64,000 bases of DNA from Semisulcospira habei (taxonomy: Eukaryota > Mollusca > Gastropoda > Semisulcospiridae): positions 119,545,444-119,609,443 of the forward strand of contig BTPG01000007.1 of NCBI GenBank assembly GCA_036245525.1, given 5' to 3'. Positions 1 to 31,472 of the stretch are shown here, in pieces. Position numbers and translations under genes: made by a program. The notes beneath the pieces are model-generated. The model saw only the letters and a program-made list of their open reading frames with translations, made no database searches and was not told where the DNA came from. Each line of letters begins with the position of its first letter. Positions within the stretch are counted from its first letter, which is position 1.

Positions 1-95
1 GATAGTACGGGTAGCATCACCTTTCATGTGTGTACGATAATAAAGGGACACTGAGTATGTTGTAAATTAAAATCAACATTATGTTTTAGGTAATA

Positions 96-20425
<20,330 letters not shown>

Positions 20426-20719
20426 ACTATATATGACCAACTGTGATACAACATTTTGGCACAGTACGTACGGAAGTCAGTCCAGTGTGGAACGAATCCA
20501 GGATGTCTTACAGGTCTTGTAACAGTCAGCAGTGTTGGGACTCTTCCCGAGGATGCCTTTCCAGTGCCGACTTTGGGCAATGAATCATCTTGAAAGCTCA
20601 AGGGTAGTGCCAGGTTAGCTTGGAACTACTTTGTAGCAGTTGTGTTTGATTCATCTCCTGCGACTTGTGTTGTAACGTAAAGCAGTTTGGGTCAGGAGTT
20701 AGGTGGATAGATTACTGTA

Positions 20720-20725
20720 AATAAA
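20720..20725 (+). promoter_or_regulatory. Candidate RPAIN poly(A) signal
   Basis: AATAAA lies 295 bp past the RPAIN stop and before the next transposon at 20784. This is the first canonical hexamer downstream. Position only; no transcript evidence. Confidence 0.35.
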
Positions 20726-20783
20726 AATGATAGAAACAATTTTTGTCTGTCGTTTAGGAACATTAGAGTTGTTCCTATTTTTT

Positions 20784-21421
20784 GTCTACCATATTGAAAA
20801 TACGGTAGACTTTGAGATGGGGCTGGTCGGAGCACGTTCCGCAGCATGCAAGTGACGAACATAGGCATAAGTCGGGCACACATCAGACTCTTGACTGTGA
20901 AGTAACACGATAAAAACTACGTCATGCCTCGCTATGCTAACCGCACTGTTGAACGTACATTTGGCGGGAAACGCCGTGTGTGTGTGGACACGAGTTTCTC
21001 CTCTGTTTGTGTACGTACAGGTGTGAAACGTTAGGAAGTGCTTCCCTCAAGATGTATCTTGGAGTACTTTTCAGCATATTTAAATTGGATTACTTATTAA
21101 AAAGAAAAATTGCCGTTTATAGAAAGTCGGTTGCCGACCCGCATCGAGTCTGTAATTTGTGTTATATTCATTTGACATTTTGAATACAGCTAGCTTCGAG
21201 AAGGATATGGATGAGTTCGTTAACGTGCTTTGTACATATTCAATGTTTTCGTAAAAAAATAATTCATCGCAGAAAAAATGTAGAAACGAATAATTCTCGA
21301 CTTCAGATAGTAACGGTGAAGTAAATGCGCTAGACACACTATATATCGTTGCTGTTGTTATACGTTGTTGCTGAACTGACGCAAAGCACCAGACACGTCA
21401 TTGTTATACATGATTGACACA

Positions 21422-21520
<99 letters not shown>

Positions 21521-22091
21521 ACAGATTTAGGAAGACCGCTTATAGAAAGTCGGTTGACCCACATTTCAGTCCGTAATTTTTGTTCTGTTCACTTGGAATT
21601 TTGGATACAGCTAGCTTTAAAATAGACATTGGATGAGTTCGTAATCCAGCGAAGTACCTCTTCAACAATAATAATTAATTGCTTTTTGCAAGTTTTGGAT
21701 CCAGTATATTCTCCCATCAGTCGGCCCTGGCAGAGGCTGTGGGGAAGAAAACAGTCACCCCCGGAAGAGGCTGCGTGCCTTTTGGATGAGTGACGTCAAA
21801 CATCAAATTCGTTACTGCGTGCTCGGCGTCGTGAGACTGACTAGCGATGCCATGGCGTGAAGATTCTTGTGACGTCATTTCCTGCTCGTGCTATTCTTTT
21901 TCCTCAAAATTCCTGTCGCTACACTAGCCCACAGAGCGTCATGTGTCCATCTTTATTTGTGTGCGCCGCCGTGTGTGTCGATCAGAGGTTGGCGAGAGGA
22001 GGGAAATGAATCAGGATAAGCTGAAAAATATGAACAACTCTGAATGTTCCTAAAAGAAAAACGCATGTGAGCTCCAAACAATACGGTAGAC
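20784..22091. mobile_element. TIR element E2, GTCTACC ends
   Basis: Second copy of the E1 family: starts GTCTACCATATT, then the inner inverted end and TGGGGCTGGTCGGAGC, and ends CCAAACAATACGGTAGAC. The GAACAACTCTGAATGTTCC block before the right end is shared exactly with E1. Internally the AAGTCGGTTG ... GAGTTCGT module occurs twice (21113, 21541) around a CT microsatellite. No coding frame. Confidence 0.75.
21427..21517. repeat. (CT)n microsatellite
   Basis: About 45 CT units inside TIR element E2. Confidence 0.97.
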
Positions 22092-22960
22092 ACACAATTA
22101 CAATTACAAATCACTTTATTGTCCATGATATGGAAATTTTCCTTCGGCTTCGACTTTAAAACACGCAGAAGAACATAAAAATAATAAACATACGTGCAAA
22201 TATGATAACTTTGTACATGCTCACACGCTCAAACGCACATACAGACACACGCACGCAAACACTGTCATCCATGGACAATTATGTCGCATACTTCACTGCG
22301 ATGAAAAGTTACTATATAGAGTTACTATGCACCAAATATTACTGGTCATATGGCCCAACAGTTACATGATGGAATTCAGCAAGGTTATTGTATTAGGCAC
22401 AAATGACTTTGAAAAGATTCCTGCGAGCCAGGGGCATTCTATAACGCCTACCAGAAGGCAGTTTCTCAAACTGGCAGTACAGCGGGTGAGAACTGTCTGA
22501 TGTGATGGAAAAAGCTTTTGAGTGAACAGAAACTGTATAAATGTCACCGAGCTGACTTTGTGGTCTGCCTATAATCTTACTTGATGTGTTCACAACTCTA
22601 GTCAATGTACCCGTGTTCTTTGCACTCAGGTTACCACTGAAACCACACTGTGACGTTGAATAATAACAAACTTTGGATGAGACTTTTGTACACAGTTTCA
22701 AGCACGGCCTAAAACTACGGAGTTTCCTCAGAAGAAACAGCCGCTGAATTGCCTTTTTGAGAATGAAATTAGTGTTCAGATTAAATCTGAGTTTACTGTC
22801 TATCTGCGTGCCGAGATATTTAAAGCACTCCACAACTTAAATAGGCTGGTCATTGACAACGACTGATTGAAATGCATCTGGTGGTTTGGAATCATCCATG
22901 ATCAAATCTCTTGTTTTACCACCATTCATATATAATGCGCTGGACATGCACCAGTCTTGC
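22092..22960 (-). mobile_element. 5'-truncated LINE 3' end
   Basis: The - strand frame 22393-22833 reads FKYLGTQIDSKLRFNLNTNF, LLRKLRSF and QSQLGDIY, a post-RT C-terminal region. The 3' end (lowest coordinate) has AATAAAGTGATTTGTAATTG with AATTGT-type repeats, directly abutting the right end of TIR element E2. Upstream codons continue to about 22960 in another frame. Rex/Nimb-like is a guess. Confidence 0.8.
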
Positions 22961-23099
22961 AAGGCAAGAACATGATCAAAGTATATTTCTTCACACACTT
23001 TGGGATGAAATCATCATGTTTTAGCTTATCCTTCCGATTCATCTCAGTGATAATAAGACTAAGGCAATTATGTGTGTATCCAAGAACAAACCGGACGTG

Positions 23100-24270
23100 G
23101 AATCGCTTGATGCCATCCATGCTGGTAAGTCTCTCATCCCTTTCTCCAAGACTGTCAGCCTGAGATCTTGGTGTCTTTGTCGACGTTAGTCTTACCATGG
23201 AAGGCCATATTAGTGCTACTCACAAACCGGATAGGTGAGGCTAGCGCTGGCAGAATTGTATACAAACCAAGGGGAATCACTCAGCGCTGGACAGACAAAC
23301 AGATCCCCTGCCCCCGCCTATCGGGCACCCATTCGCCAGCCCACAGAGAAATACGCAGGTATAGAACAAGACGATCATCTACATCCCTAAAAAGGATGCA
23401 TCAGGTCTCGCTTATAACCCATCCTGATGCATCCTTTTTAGGGATGTAGATGATCGTCGTTCTATACCTGCGTATTTCTCTGTGGGCTGGCGAATGGCCG
23501 GTGCCTGATAGGCGGGGGCAGGGGATCTAACTGTCTGTCCAGCGCTGATTGATTCCCCTTGGTTTGTATACATATTAGTGCTGTTGTCAGGGGATGCTAC
23601 TTCCATCTTCGCTTCCTTGGGAAACTACGACCTGTCCTGACAGCCAAAGCTGCAAATGCTATCGCCGTTGCCCTTGTCATATCCAGACTGGACTACTGTA
23701 ATAGCTGTCTTTGGGGTCTACCAGAGCAACAACTCAGACGTCTTCAACTGGTTCAGCGGAACACTGCCGCCAGAATTGTCACAACTGAGAACCAAAAGAA
23801 GGGAGCATTGACTAGTCCTTAAGCAGTTGCACTGCCGGGCTTCCAGTCAAGCAAAAAATTGATTACAAGATTCTCACTCTGTGCCACAAGTCTATAAATG
23901 ACCCAGACTCGCCAGGTACCTCCGGGAAATAGTCCCACGTCATATCCCTCCGAGGCAGCTCCGTTCTGCTGTCCGGTCCAAACTTTGCACCCCACGTGTT
24001 GAAAGCCATACAAAGAAGCGACTTGGTTTCCGGGCATTTTCACACTGCAGACCTAGGCTGTGGAATGGACTACCACAATCCTTGAGGGACATTGACTGCA
24101 TTGGCACCTTCAGGAGGCACCTGAAGACCCACCTGTATCTTGACTTTTAATTCTAGGACTACTGTGCTACTGAATTTTTTTTGTGTTTTGTTTTGTGGGG
24201 GTTTCAGTTTTTCGCCTTGAGCATGCTGCTAGCATGGAGTGGATGCGCATTACAAGTGGACATCATCATC
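23100..24270 (+). mobile_element. L2-like LINE 3' end interrupted by a foldback element
   Basis: LGVFVDVSLTMEGHIS is encoded just before 23206 and AVVRGCYFHLRFLGKLRPVL, SRLDYCNSCLWGLPEQQLRR and QLVQRNTAARIV just after 23582. These are consecutive parts of one LINE C-terminus split by the insertion at 23218-23570. Later parts appear in shifted frames (RLWNGLPQSLRDI-like near 24055). The element ends with TTGAGCATGCTGCTAGCATG and CATCATCATC. Confidence 0.85.
23218..23570. mobile_element. Foldback element copy 1
   Basis: A near-perfect palindrome: arms of about 150-175 bp meet at 23409-23413, the inner stem being GATGCATCCTTTTTAGGGAT and its complement. Flanked by exact 12-bp duplications CATATTAGTGCT (23206-23217, 23571-23582). 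Ends are ACTCACAAACC and GGTTTGTATA. It carries no coding frame. It interrupts a LINE reading frame. Confidence 0.85.
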
Positions 24271-24429
24271 TCTCTCCACCCTAACCCACCCTACCCCCTG
24301 ATCTGCACAGTGGCACACGCAAACTCTGACTGGCACTGACACGGCGCTTCGCGCCAGTTATACGTTCAGTGGGCTGGCCTAGCCACGGCCTGGCCGTTCT
24401 GAAGAAGAAGGCACGATTAGGCCGGCTGT

Positions 24430-24490
24430 CGAATAGGAAGGGAAGTTCAACCCCCCCCCCCCCCACCCCCTCCCCCTTCCCCCTCCCAAT
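24430..24490. repeat. Poly(C)-rich tract
   Basis: A run of C with A/T interruptions; likely length-unstable. Confidence 0.9.
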
Positions 24491-24721
24491 ACAATAGGGC
24501 CAAACATTTGCTCTGATCTTATGAAGACCGGCTCACAACACCTAAAAGATTGCCGGAATTATATTCTGTTGAGATGATCAGGAACATTTTAATATAGCCT
24601 CTTTTATCATTAAGGTCAAGGTCACAATATGTACAACTGTATACTTAATCTTACAACCCAAGATGATACTCAGATGCGTGTCAAATGGAATAAGTTAACT
24701 GCTCCATAATGCTCCTGAAAT

Positions 24722-24763
24722 TCTCTCTCTCTTTCTCTTTCTCTCTCTCTCTCTCTCTCTCAC
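24722..24763. repeat. (CT)n microsatellite
   Basis: CT/TTTC run next to the SINE-like repeat that follows. Confidence 0.9.
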
Positions 24764-25143
24764 CCCACCCGGGTCTGCCCTGGGGGACTTGGGTGGGGTT
24801 AGGTATTTTTTAGTTCCCAGGGTCACCCTGGTCAGCCCCACAGGGTGGGTTTTTCTCTCTATTCTGGGGCATGTGTTTCTGTCTACCCTTTGTCCATTCA
24901 CCTGAATTTGCCTTTTTAAAACTCTCCCTACTGTCTGCACTGCCTGTAGCTGTTGATATTGGATGTGTGTTGCTAAATGGTCTTAGCTTTATTTAGGCCC
25001 CATGTGTTAGGTTTATTTAATGTATTTAACCGGCTGGCGACATACATTCAATGTTCTGTTTATTTTTTTTCACAAGCAGTGCAGGCACGTCCTGAGAAAG
25101 CCTTGTTGCTGTCGGGACGTTAAGCAATGTACAATCAATCAAT

Positions 25144-25146
<3 letters not shown>
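24764..25146 (+). mobile_element. SINE-like dispersed repeat ending (AATC)n
   Basis: Contains TTCCCAGGGTCACCCTGGTC, GATGTGTGTTGCTAAATGGT, GGCTGGCGACATACATTCAA and the 3' end GACGTTAAGCAATGTACAAT followed by AATC repeats. Copies at 38033-38352 (long) and 34612-34785 (3' half). A short-repeat tail with no coding capacity points to a SINE; no A/B boxes are recognised. Confidence 0.65.

Positions 25147-25183
<37 letters not shown>
25147..25183. repeat. (CT)n microsatellite
   Basis: CT run at the tail of the preceding SINE-like repeat. Confidence 0.95.
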
Positions 25184-25186
<3 letters not shown>

Positions 25187-25343
25187 CGTAACCAATCGCC
25201 CCTATTTTCAGACTAACTGCCATTGGGCGTCCCGTTATTTCCCATGTTAATGTCCATGATCTACAGCCAGCGGATTCGGTAAGAGCTGTCCTTTAAGCTA
25301 TAGACCCAAGGGGAAGTGGGGGCATAACCAATCGGTTAATTCG

Positions 25344-25593
25344 TGCTCGACACGATGTCAATGGTATCGTCCAGCCTTCACGTCGGGAGTAGATCCTGCA
25401 ACTAACACACACATGAAGCAAAACGTCTTTGGGCCCACGACGGCGAGCCCACAGCCGTACATAGACACACACGCATCCGTGCGCGAGCCCACTGCGGCCG
25501 TCGTGGGCCCAAAGACGTTTTGCTTCATGTGTGTGTTGCAGGATCTACTCCCGACGTGAAGGCTGGACGATACATTGACATCGTTTCGAGCAA
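25344..25593. repeat. Large near-perfect palindrome
   Basis: The left arm begins TGCTCGACACGATGTCAATG and the right arm ends CATTGACATCGTTTCGAGCA. Arms are about 100 bp with a spacer near 25447-25496. Arms differ by only a few bases and a 4-5-bp indel (GCAACTAACACAC against GTGTGTTGC). No other copy is in the window. Likely a foldback element or MITE. Confidence 0.8.
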
Positions 25594-25934
25594 CAGATGG
25601 TTACGAAACGCTACCTACATGACTAGTTGTGTCATTCAGGGACAGGTGAATCCAGTTCTGCACAAGTCGTCGTAAAATGCTTTAAACGCTCCCCGGGCAG
25701 TCTCAACATTGCATCAAACTGTTTGACGAATATCAGCACCTGATATCTAATACATTATATTGCTTCGTAACTAGTGGCTACAGTTTTATTACGGTCCTCA
25801 CTGCGTGATCACATCACTTTGTGTCCGATTTACCGCTGAAGACAGAGACTCATGAGGATCTACAGCTCAGTCTTGCTGAAACCACTTTGTACAATGTGTT
25901 AATTAAACGGCCGGGGATCTTTGAATTTGAATTG

Positions 25935-26710
25935 ACTATCTTGTCAAAAGCACAATCCGCGTATACTGGCAACAACACAATACGCGTCTTCTGGCAATCC
26001 ACGTTAACTAGCAATAACCTAATCCGCGTCTACTGGCAATTCACCTCCACTGGCAATAACACAATCCGCTTCTACTGGCAATAACAATCCGCGTCAACTG
26101 GCAATCCACGTCCACTGGCAATAATACAATCCGCGTCCACTAACAATAACGAAATCCGCGTCTATTTGCAATAACCCAATCCGCGTCTACTGGCAATAAC
26201 ACAAACCGCCTCTAAAGGCAATAACACAATCCGCATCCACTGGCAATAACACAATCCGCATCTAAAGGCAATCCACGTCCATTGGCAATAACAATCCGTG
26301 TCACTGGCAATAACACAATCCGCATCTAAGGGCCGCAATCAACGTCCACTGGCAATAACAGTCTGCGTCCACTGGCAATGCACAATCCGCGTCTAAAGGC
26401 AATCCACGTCCACTGGCAATAACACAATCAGCGTCCACTGGCAATAACAACCTGTACCTAAAGGCAATAACACAATCCGCATTCACTGGCAATAACGCAA
26501 TCTGCGTCTAGTGGTAATAACACAATCCGCGTCAACTGGCAATCCACGTCCACTGGCAATAACAATCCGCGTCCACTGGCAACAACACAATCCACGTATA
26601 GTGGCAATACCACAATCCACGTCCACTGGCAATAACAATCCGCGTCTAAAGGCAATAACACAATCCGCGCGTCCACTGGCAATAACACAATTCAAGTCTA
26701 AAGGCAATAA
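25935..26710. repeat. 25-bp minisatellite (AATCCGCGTCCACTGGCAAT)
   Basis: More than 25 units of roughly AATAACACAATCCGCGTC followed by (C/T)ACTGGC or TAAAGGC. Two unit endings, CCACTGGC and TAAAGGC, are interspersed. The same array continues at 27259-27345 after a foldback insertion. Spacers are neither unique nor regular, so it is not CRISPR-like. Confidence 0.93.
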
Positions 26711-27258
26711 TATACAAACCAAGGGGAATCATAGCGCTGGACAGACAAACAGTTAGATCCCCTGCCCCCGCCTATCAGGCACCTATAGGCGGGGGCAGGG
26801 GATCTAACTGTTTGTCTGTCCAGCGCTGATTCCCCTTGGTTTGTATACAATTCTGCCAGCGCTAGCCTCACCTATCTGGTTTGTGAGTATCTATAACTCG
26901 AGGCAAATTTGTATCGTTACATTGTTGTGTAATGTTCTGTGCATCTACTGTGGGAAATCAGGGTATTTACCCGACCACATATAGTCACAGCGCACCTTCA
27001 TGTTTGTGTATGTATGTTTCTCCTGCCTACTTCCTAAGTTCCGGAGAAAGACATGGGTTATATAAGAGACCTGATACATTCTTTTTGAGGATGGAAATGA
27101 TCGTCTTGCTCTATACCTGCGTATTTCTCTGTGGGCTGGCGATTAGGTGCCTGATAGGCGGGGGCAGGGGATCTAACTGTTTGTCTGTCCAGCGCTGTGA
27201 TTCCCCTTGGTTTGTATACAATTCTGCCAGCGCTAGCCTCACCTATCTGGTTTGTGAG
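26711..27258. mobile_element. Foldback element copy 2
   Basis: Inserted in the minisatellite with 12-bp duplications TAAAGGCAATAA (26699-26710, 27259-27270). It starts TATACAAACCAAGG, has a short palindrome about GCACCTATAGGCGGGGGC, a core with CTATAACTCGAGGCAAATTT, then a second arm ending GGTTTGTGAG. The core of about 180 bp is shared with copy 3 (43733-43910). Confidence 0.82.
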
Positions 27259-27345
27259 TAAAGGCAATAACACATTCCGCGTCCACTGGCAATAACACCA
27301 TCCGCGTCTAAAGGCAATAACACAATCCGCGTCTAAAGGCAATTA
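27259..27345. repeat. Minisatellite, continuation
   Basis: Three to four further 25-bp units of the array at 25935-26710, separated from it by the foldback insertion. Confidence 0.9.
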
Positions 27346-27674
27346 GGGCATTAAGGGTAAACACGCAACAAATTAAAAAAAAAAAAACACGGTTTGAAAG
27401 GGTGAGCCGAAAATGTTTACTAACCTATTTCATGCTCTCCCTTTTAAAGCATGTTTTTTCCTTGCTTGTTTTCGTGTTTGGGGGAATTTTTCCTCCTTAA
27501 AAAATAATATTTTCTCCCGATACACTATTGATCTCTTCACTGCTATTAATCTCTTCAATGCGGGGTCTCATGAGGATCAGTTTGTATCTTTGTTTCTTGC
27601 ACTGTTTTGGTTTTTGGTCGTTGAATCAGCACAATTAACTTGCAGAAACAAAAATGTACGCACTGTGGCAGGGA

Positions 27675-27857
27675 AGGGGGCGGTCCGTGGCGCAGTGGTT
27701 AAGGCGCCTGCCACCAATGCCAAAGGTGCGAGGTTCTATACCGGGTTCCGGCGTCGGACTTTTCTCCTCTGATAAGTGTCACCGTTAATTCGGGCGGACC
27801 GTCGGGGGTTCTTTCTCCGGTTACTCCGGTTCTTCCACACCCCACACCCCCCCCCCC

Positions 27858-27907
<50 letters not shown>

Positions 27908-28141
27908 GGTACCGGTTTCAGGCCACTTTACAAATTTCAAATACAAGCGATCAAAAATCTCTGTAACTTCAGTAGCTGAACTGGCCCTTCGTCTGTCATG
28001 TACTGTGTTTGTCTTAAATGGTGTAAATCCGTGTCTGTTACGTGAGTGTGCGTGTTGGGTTTCAGTTCGCGGTGCTTTGAGTCGATTCTCCCAAAAATTG
28101 AGAAAAAGCGCCTATATAATAACGGTATTATTATTATTATA
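27675..28141 (+). mobile_element. tRNA-derived SINE, full copy 1
   Basis: The head GGCGGTCCGTGGCGCAGTGG followed by TTAAGGCGC matches a pol III A box. GCGAGGTTCTATACCGG fits the B box with one change. The body includes TTAATTCGGGCGGACCGTCG and a poly(C)-CA stretch. The tail is AAAAGCGCCTATATAATAAC with ATT repeats. About 465 bp. The tail resembles the L2-like LINE tails at 7020 and 34045, suggesting mobilisation by that LINE. Confidence 0.88.
27846..27904. repeat. Poly(C)/(CA)n tract in SINE
   Basis: C run followed by about 22 CA units inside SINE copy 1. Confidence 0.95.
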
Positions 28142-28379
28142 ATGGCGTAACAAATTAATGAATGTGCACGTACGTTGGAATTGAACGTGTTTGTGGACAA
28201 GTCGCATTGTGTGATATCGTGTGTGTGTGTTGTATTTAACGAGACTGCTATTATTATAATTAATATTGCTGTTGTGGACCTCGACGATGACGATGCAGTG
28301 TACATCAGGTATCGTCTCGATGGCAGCCTGTTCAACCTCAGACGACTGCAGACCCACACCAAAACCCTAGACCAACTGA

Positions 28380-28888
28380 TTCGTGAGCTGCTCTTTGCTG
28401 ACGACGCTGCCGTCGTTGCACACACACAGAGAGCCCTGCAGCGCATCACCTCCTGTTTCGCAGACGCTGCCCAGCTCTTTGGACTCGAGGTCAGTCTGAA
28501 AAAGACAGAGGTTCTCCATCAGCCGGCACCCAAGGTAGAGCATCGCCCTCCTCACATCACAATCGGCGAGTCTGAACTGAAGTCAGTGCACCAGTTTACC
28601 TACCTTGGCTGCATCATCACGTCAGACGCCAAGCTGGACAGCAGGCTGGCAAAAGCAAACAGCGCTTTCGGGCGTCTATACAAGTGGGTGTGGCATAATC
28701 AACAGCTGAAAACGGGCACCAAGATCAGCGTGTACAGAGCTGTCGTCCTCACCACCCTGTTGTATGGTTCCGAGTCCTGGGCCCTCTACCGCAGCCAACT
28801 ACGACTCCTCGAACGCTTCCACCAGCGCTGCCTGCGTACAATCCTAGGCATTCACTGGAGTGACTGTCACAAACGTCGAGGTCCTTGA
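28380..28888 (+). pseudogene. LINE RT catalytic and thumb fragment
   Basis: RELLFADDAAVVAHTQRALQ carries the catalytic FADD; HQFTYLGCIITSDAKLDSRL and LLERFHQRCLRTILGIHWSD follow. The frame breaks after GIHWSD (CHKRRGP is out of frame). Confidence 0.88.
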
Positions 28889-29342
28889 ACAGGCAGAAAC
28901 TGTGAGCATCGAGGCTTTGCTGCTGCGGACACAGCTCCGCTGGGTTGGGCACGTCTCCAGGATGGAGGATCATCGCCTACCCAAGATCACCCTGTTCGGC
29001 GAGCTCGCCACTGGACACAGAGACAGAGGGGCACCAAAGAAGAGATACAAAGACTGTCTCAAGAAGTCACTTAGTGACTGCCAAATCGACCACCGCCAGT
29101 GGTCTTCACTTGCTGCGGACCGTGACACCTGGCGCTCCACCATTTACAAGGCAGCTGTCTCCTTTGCGGCCTCTCGCAGAGCTGGCCTTAAAGACAAGCG
29201 GCTCAGGAGAAAAAACAGAGATGCCGCAAATCAGAACCCTGGCCAGACCTCCCTCTGCAGCCACTGCGGTGGAACCTGCCTGTCCCGGATTGGCCTCTGC
29301 AGTCACGAGCATGCCTACAGACGTCGTGGACAACCCCTATAG
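28860..29342 (+). pseudogene. LINE C-terminal domain with zinc knuckle
   Basis: Reads TNVEVLEQAETVSIEALLLR, GHVSRMEDHRLPKITLFGEL and GHRDRGAPKKRYKDCLKKSL, then the Cys/His ending CSHCGGTCLSRIGLCSH...H before TAG. The knuckle is a known C-terminal feature of this LINE group and shows which frame is correct. Confidence 0.85.
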
Positions 29343-29573
29343 AATCTTCGTTCGCGAAGTCAAGCCAAGAGATTGCAGTTGTTCCAGTATTTGATATACT
29401 ATCATTACCATTATGATTATTCACATTATTGTTTACCTTCACATATGGTTAGCAAAGTATTTGATGCGGAATCGTCTGCCCCTTAAGGAGTCCTTGGACC
29501 TGAATGCAACATGCACAGGATCTCCTACGATGCTGTCAACTGTCAAACAAACAAACAATAAAACCTCAAAAGA

Positions 29574-29998
29574 TAAATAATAATAATGCATAGCATTTAT
29601 ATGGCGCATTTCTCATATTTATAATATAACTCAATGCGCAGAATGTAGCCGCGAACTGAACCCAACAAGCACGCTCACGTGAATCACACGCATTCACTCA
29701 CACACTGTACGTAAACACAGAACATTCACGTGGTGCTAAGGGCAAGCTCAAGCGAGCTACTGACGGTATTTGGAAATCGTTTTGTATTTGAAATTTTATT
29801 AAGTTGGCTGAAACTGATACCAAAGTGGAGGGGGAGGAAGAGCCGGAGTACCCGGAGAAAGAACCCCCGACGGTCCGCCCGAATTAACGGTGACACTTAC
29901 TAGAGGAGAAAAATCCGACGCCGGAACCCGGAATCGAACCTCGCACCTTTAGCATTGGTGGCAGGCGCCTTAACCACTGCGCCACGGACCGCCCCAAA
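29574..29998 (-). mobile_element. tRNA-derived SINE, copy 2
   Basis: Full copy on -: the tRNA-like head (GGGGCGGTCCGTGGCGCAGT on -) lies at the right and the TTATTATTA tail at 29574-29590. The B box on - reads GAGGTTCGATTCCGGG. Confidence 0.88.
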
Positions 29999-30075
29999 TA
30001 CTAAGTTGAATATCTCACAAGACATAGTCCGTGAGCACAAGTTGGTGTGTTTTTGTTATGTTTGTTTGTTGTTTG

Positions 30076-30247
30076 TTAACTCATTGCACCCTAGGTACGA
30101 AATAGCCATATCGAAAGATCGACCATGATAGTTCATGGGTGGTGGCAGAATAGCTTTATCGCCTATAGGCTATTCTGCCACCGTCCTTGAGAACTATCAT
30201 GGTCGAGCCATATCTTGCTGTGGTGTGTCGCGGGCAGAATGAGTTAA
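30076..30247. mobile_element. TTAA palindromic MITE, family A
   Basis: TTAA at both ends. The hairpin GACCATGATAGTTCATGGG / CCTTGAGAACTATCATGGTC has the inner stem GCAGAATAGC...GGCTATTCTGC. Outer arms CTCATTGCACCC / GCGGGCAGAATGAG. Confidence 0.85.
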
Positions 30248-30389
30248 ATAGAAGTAGGGAAAAATAATGAGCGAGAAATGAAAATTAATGACTGATACAC
30301 AAAGATCCCACAAGCATATTATATAACTACACTTGTCTCGGACTGTGAATTGTGAGCATCACCACGCTGTGGACAAGTAAACCAGATCC

Positions 30390-30465
30390 AAATGCAAGAG
30401 ACATAGATCCTGGTAGTTTTCCCCCAGTTGCGGGAGCTCTTGAGGATCTACGCCTCTTACTGACA
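30390..30465. repeat. Short palindrome, CATAGATCC type
   Basis: GCAAGAGACATAGATCCTGG and GCTCTTGAGGATCTACGCCT pair imperfectly around a CAGTTGCGGG centre. Confidence 0.5.
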
Positions 30466-30590
30466 CCACTTTGTATCAAAGTTCCATGTGCAACAACATG
30501 GTTCCACTGGCATTGAAGTGGTTAGTACACTTAGTCCTAAATCCTTCGTGAGCAACTAAACATGCTTTCGCTTAGTGGCTGACGCAAAAC

Positions 30591-30777
30591 TTATCCCATT
30601 CAGTCCTCACGCACTACAGCAGGAGATGGGTCGACCGTGATAATTCAAGTGTAGTTCCAGATTAGATTGGCGCCTATCGGCGCCAAGTTAATCTGGCACT
30701 ACCCTTGAATTATCATGGTCGATCCATTTCAGTCCAGCAACAGGAGGGAAATACGTGCGTCGGACGAAATGAGTTAA
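30591..30777. mobile_element. TTAA palindromic MITE, family A/C
   Basis: Left end TTAT(CCCATTCAG), right end CGAAATGAGTTAA. The hairpin (ATAATTCAAGTGTAGTTCCA / GCACTACCCTTGAATTATCA) has a stem variant AGATTAGATTGGCGCC / GGCGCCAAGTTAATCT. Confidence 0.8.
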
Positions 30778-30909
30778 GCTCACTCATGCCACTGGCCCTT
30801 GAGGTAGACTCGAACTAAATCATGAGATTTTGGCAAATCAACAGTTATTCGCTCAAACTCTCAACGGTGAAAAGGACGTTTGAAGGTCAGCCGTTCTAGG
30901 CGTTCTAAC

Positions 30910-31155
30910 CTTGAATGATGTCGCCGGGTTTGCTATGGCAAAGGTCCACGAGGAAGCTGTGTGTTCTGTTGTAGACGTACAGGAGATCGTCAACGCCGCC
31001 CATGTCCATCTCTACAATCTGGAACACCGTCTTCACCTGTCTCCCGGGCACCGCCTGGGCGATGGTCCACGCACAGTGAACGTCACGCCCGTACGCATTT
31101 GGGTATCCAGGACTGTAGATCACTCCAGCTTTGTTCAGAAACTCTTTCCCACAGT
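30910..31155 (-). CDS. CUB-domain exon of a fucolectin-CUB gene
   Basis: On -, TTAG|AC TGT GGG opens DCGKEFLNKAGVIYSPGYPN, then CAWTI and PGRQVKTVFQIVEMD to SKPGDIIQ|G, with donor GTTAGA. The C-G-(x)n-SPGYPxxY-(x)n-C-x-W-x-I order is the first half of a CUB domain (an extracellular beta-sandwich). Phase 1 on both sides. The previous exon (fucolectin, 32196-32455) ends in matching phase, so the two splice as ...MSPT-D-CGKEF. The next exon, with the second half of the CUB, was not found to the left. Gastropod genomes carry many such secreted lectin-CUB genes (family knowledge). Confidence 0.7.
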
Positions 31156-31472
31156 CTAATGGAGAAGATGAAAAAACGCACAAAAAAACAATAATAATAA
31201 TAATGAATTAGGACTCGCACAAACGAGAAAACAAAACAATGTTTTGTACATGATCATACCGAACTTACCCCTTGAGCGCCACTGATACTGGCACTGTGTG
31301 TACTACACGTACTAAAACAATCACGTCACCACAAAACTCTTTAACCTCACAGTAGGGCCCGCTTCGAGTTCACGTCAGACTTTTCTAAAATGTTGCAAAG
31401 AAGGTGATATGACGTAAAGTTTACATGCACATAGGCTGAGCTGAAGGGAACAGTTTACCGTCCAACACCAAA

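Larger units (their letters stand above)
28274..29372 (+). mobile_element. 5'-truncated copy of the APE-type LINE
   Basis: Colinear with the last quarter of the LINE at 814-4962, starting in CTCGACGATGACGATGCAGT. It ends at AAGTCAAGCCAAGAGA, as does the other copy, with no poly(A). One frameshift near 28865 divides the RT/C-terminal frame. The stop codon lies at 29340-29342, leaving a 3' UTR of only about 30 bp that holds a CTTCG-TTCG-CGAAG hairpin. Confidence 0.9.

Noticed and set aside
25935..26710. Possible CRISPR-like array
   Set aside because: Repeats are contiguous and degenerate with no unique spacers, in a eukaryotic context; it is a minisatellite.
27675..27760. Possible tRNA gene
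   Set aside because: A and B boxes are present, but it is the head of a 465-bp repeat with eight copies and the cloverleaf is not intact; it is a SINE.
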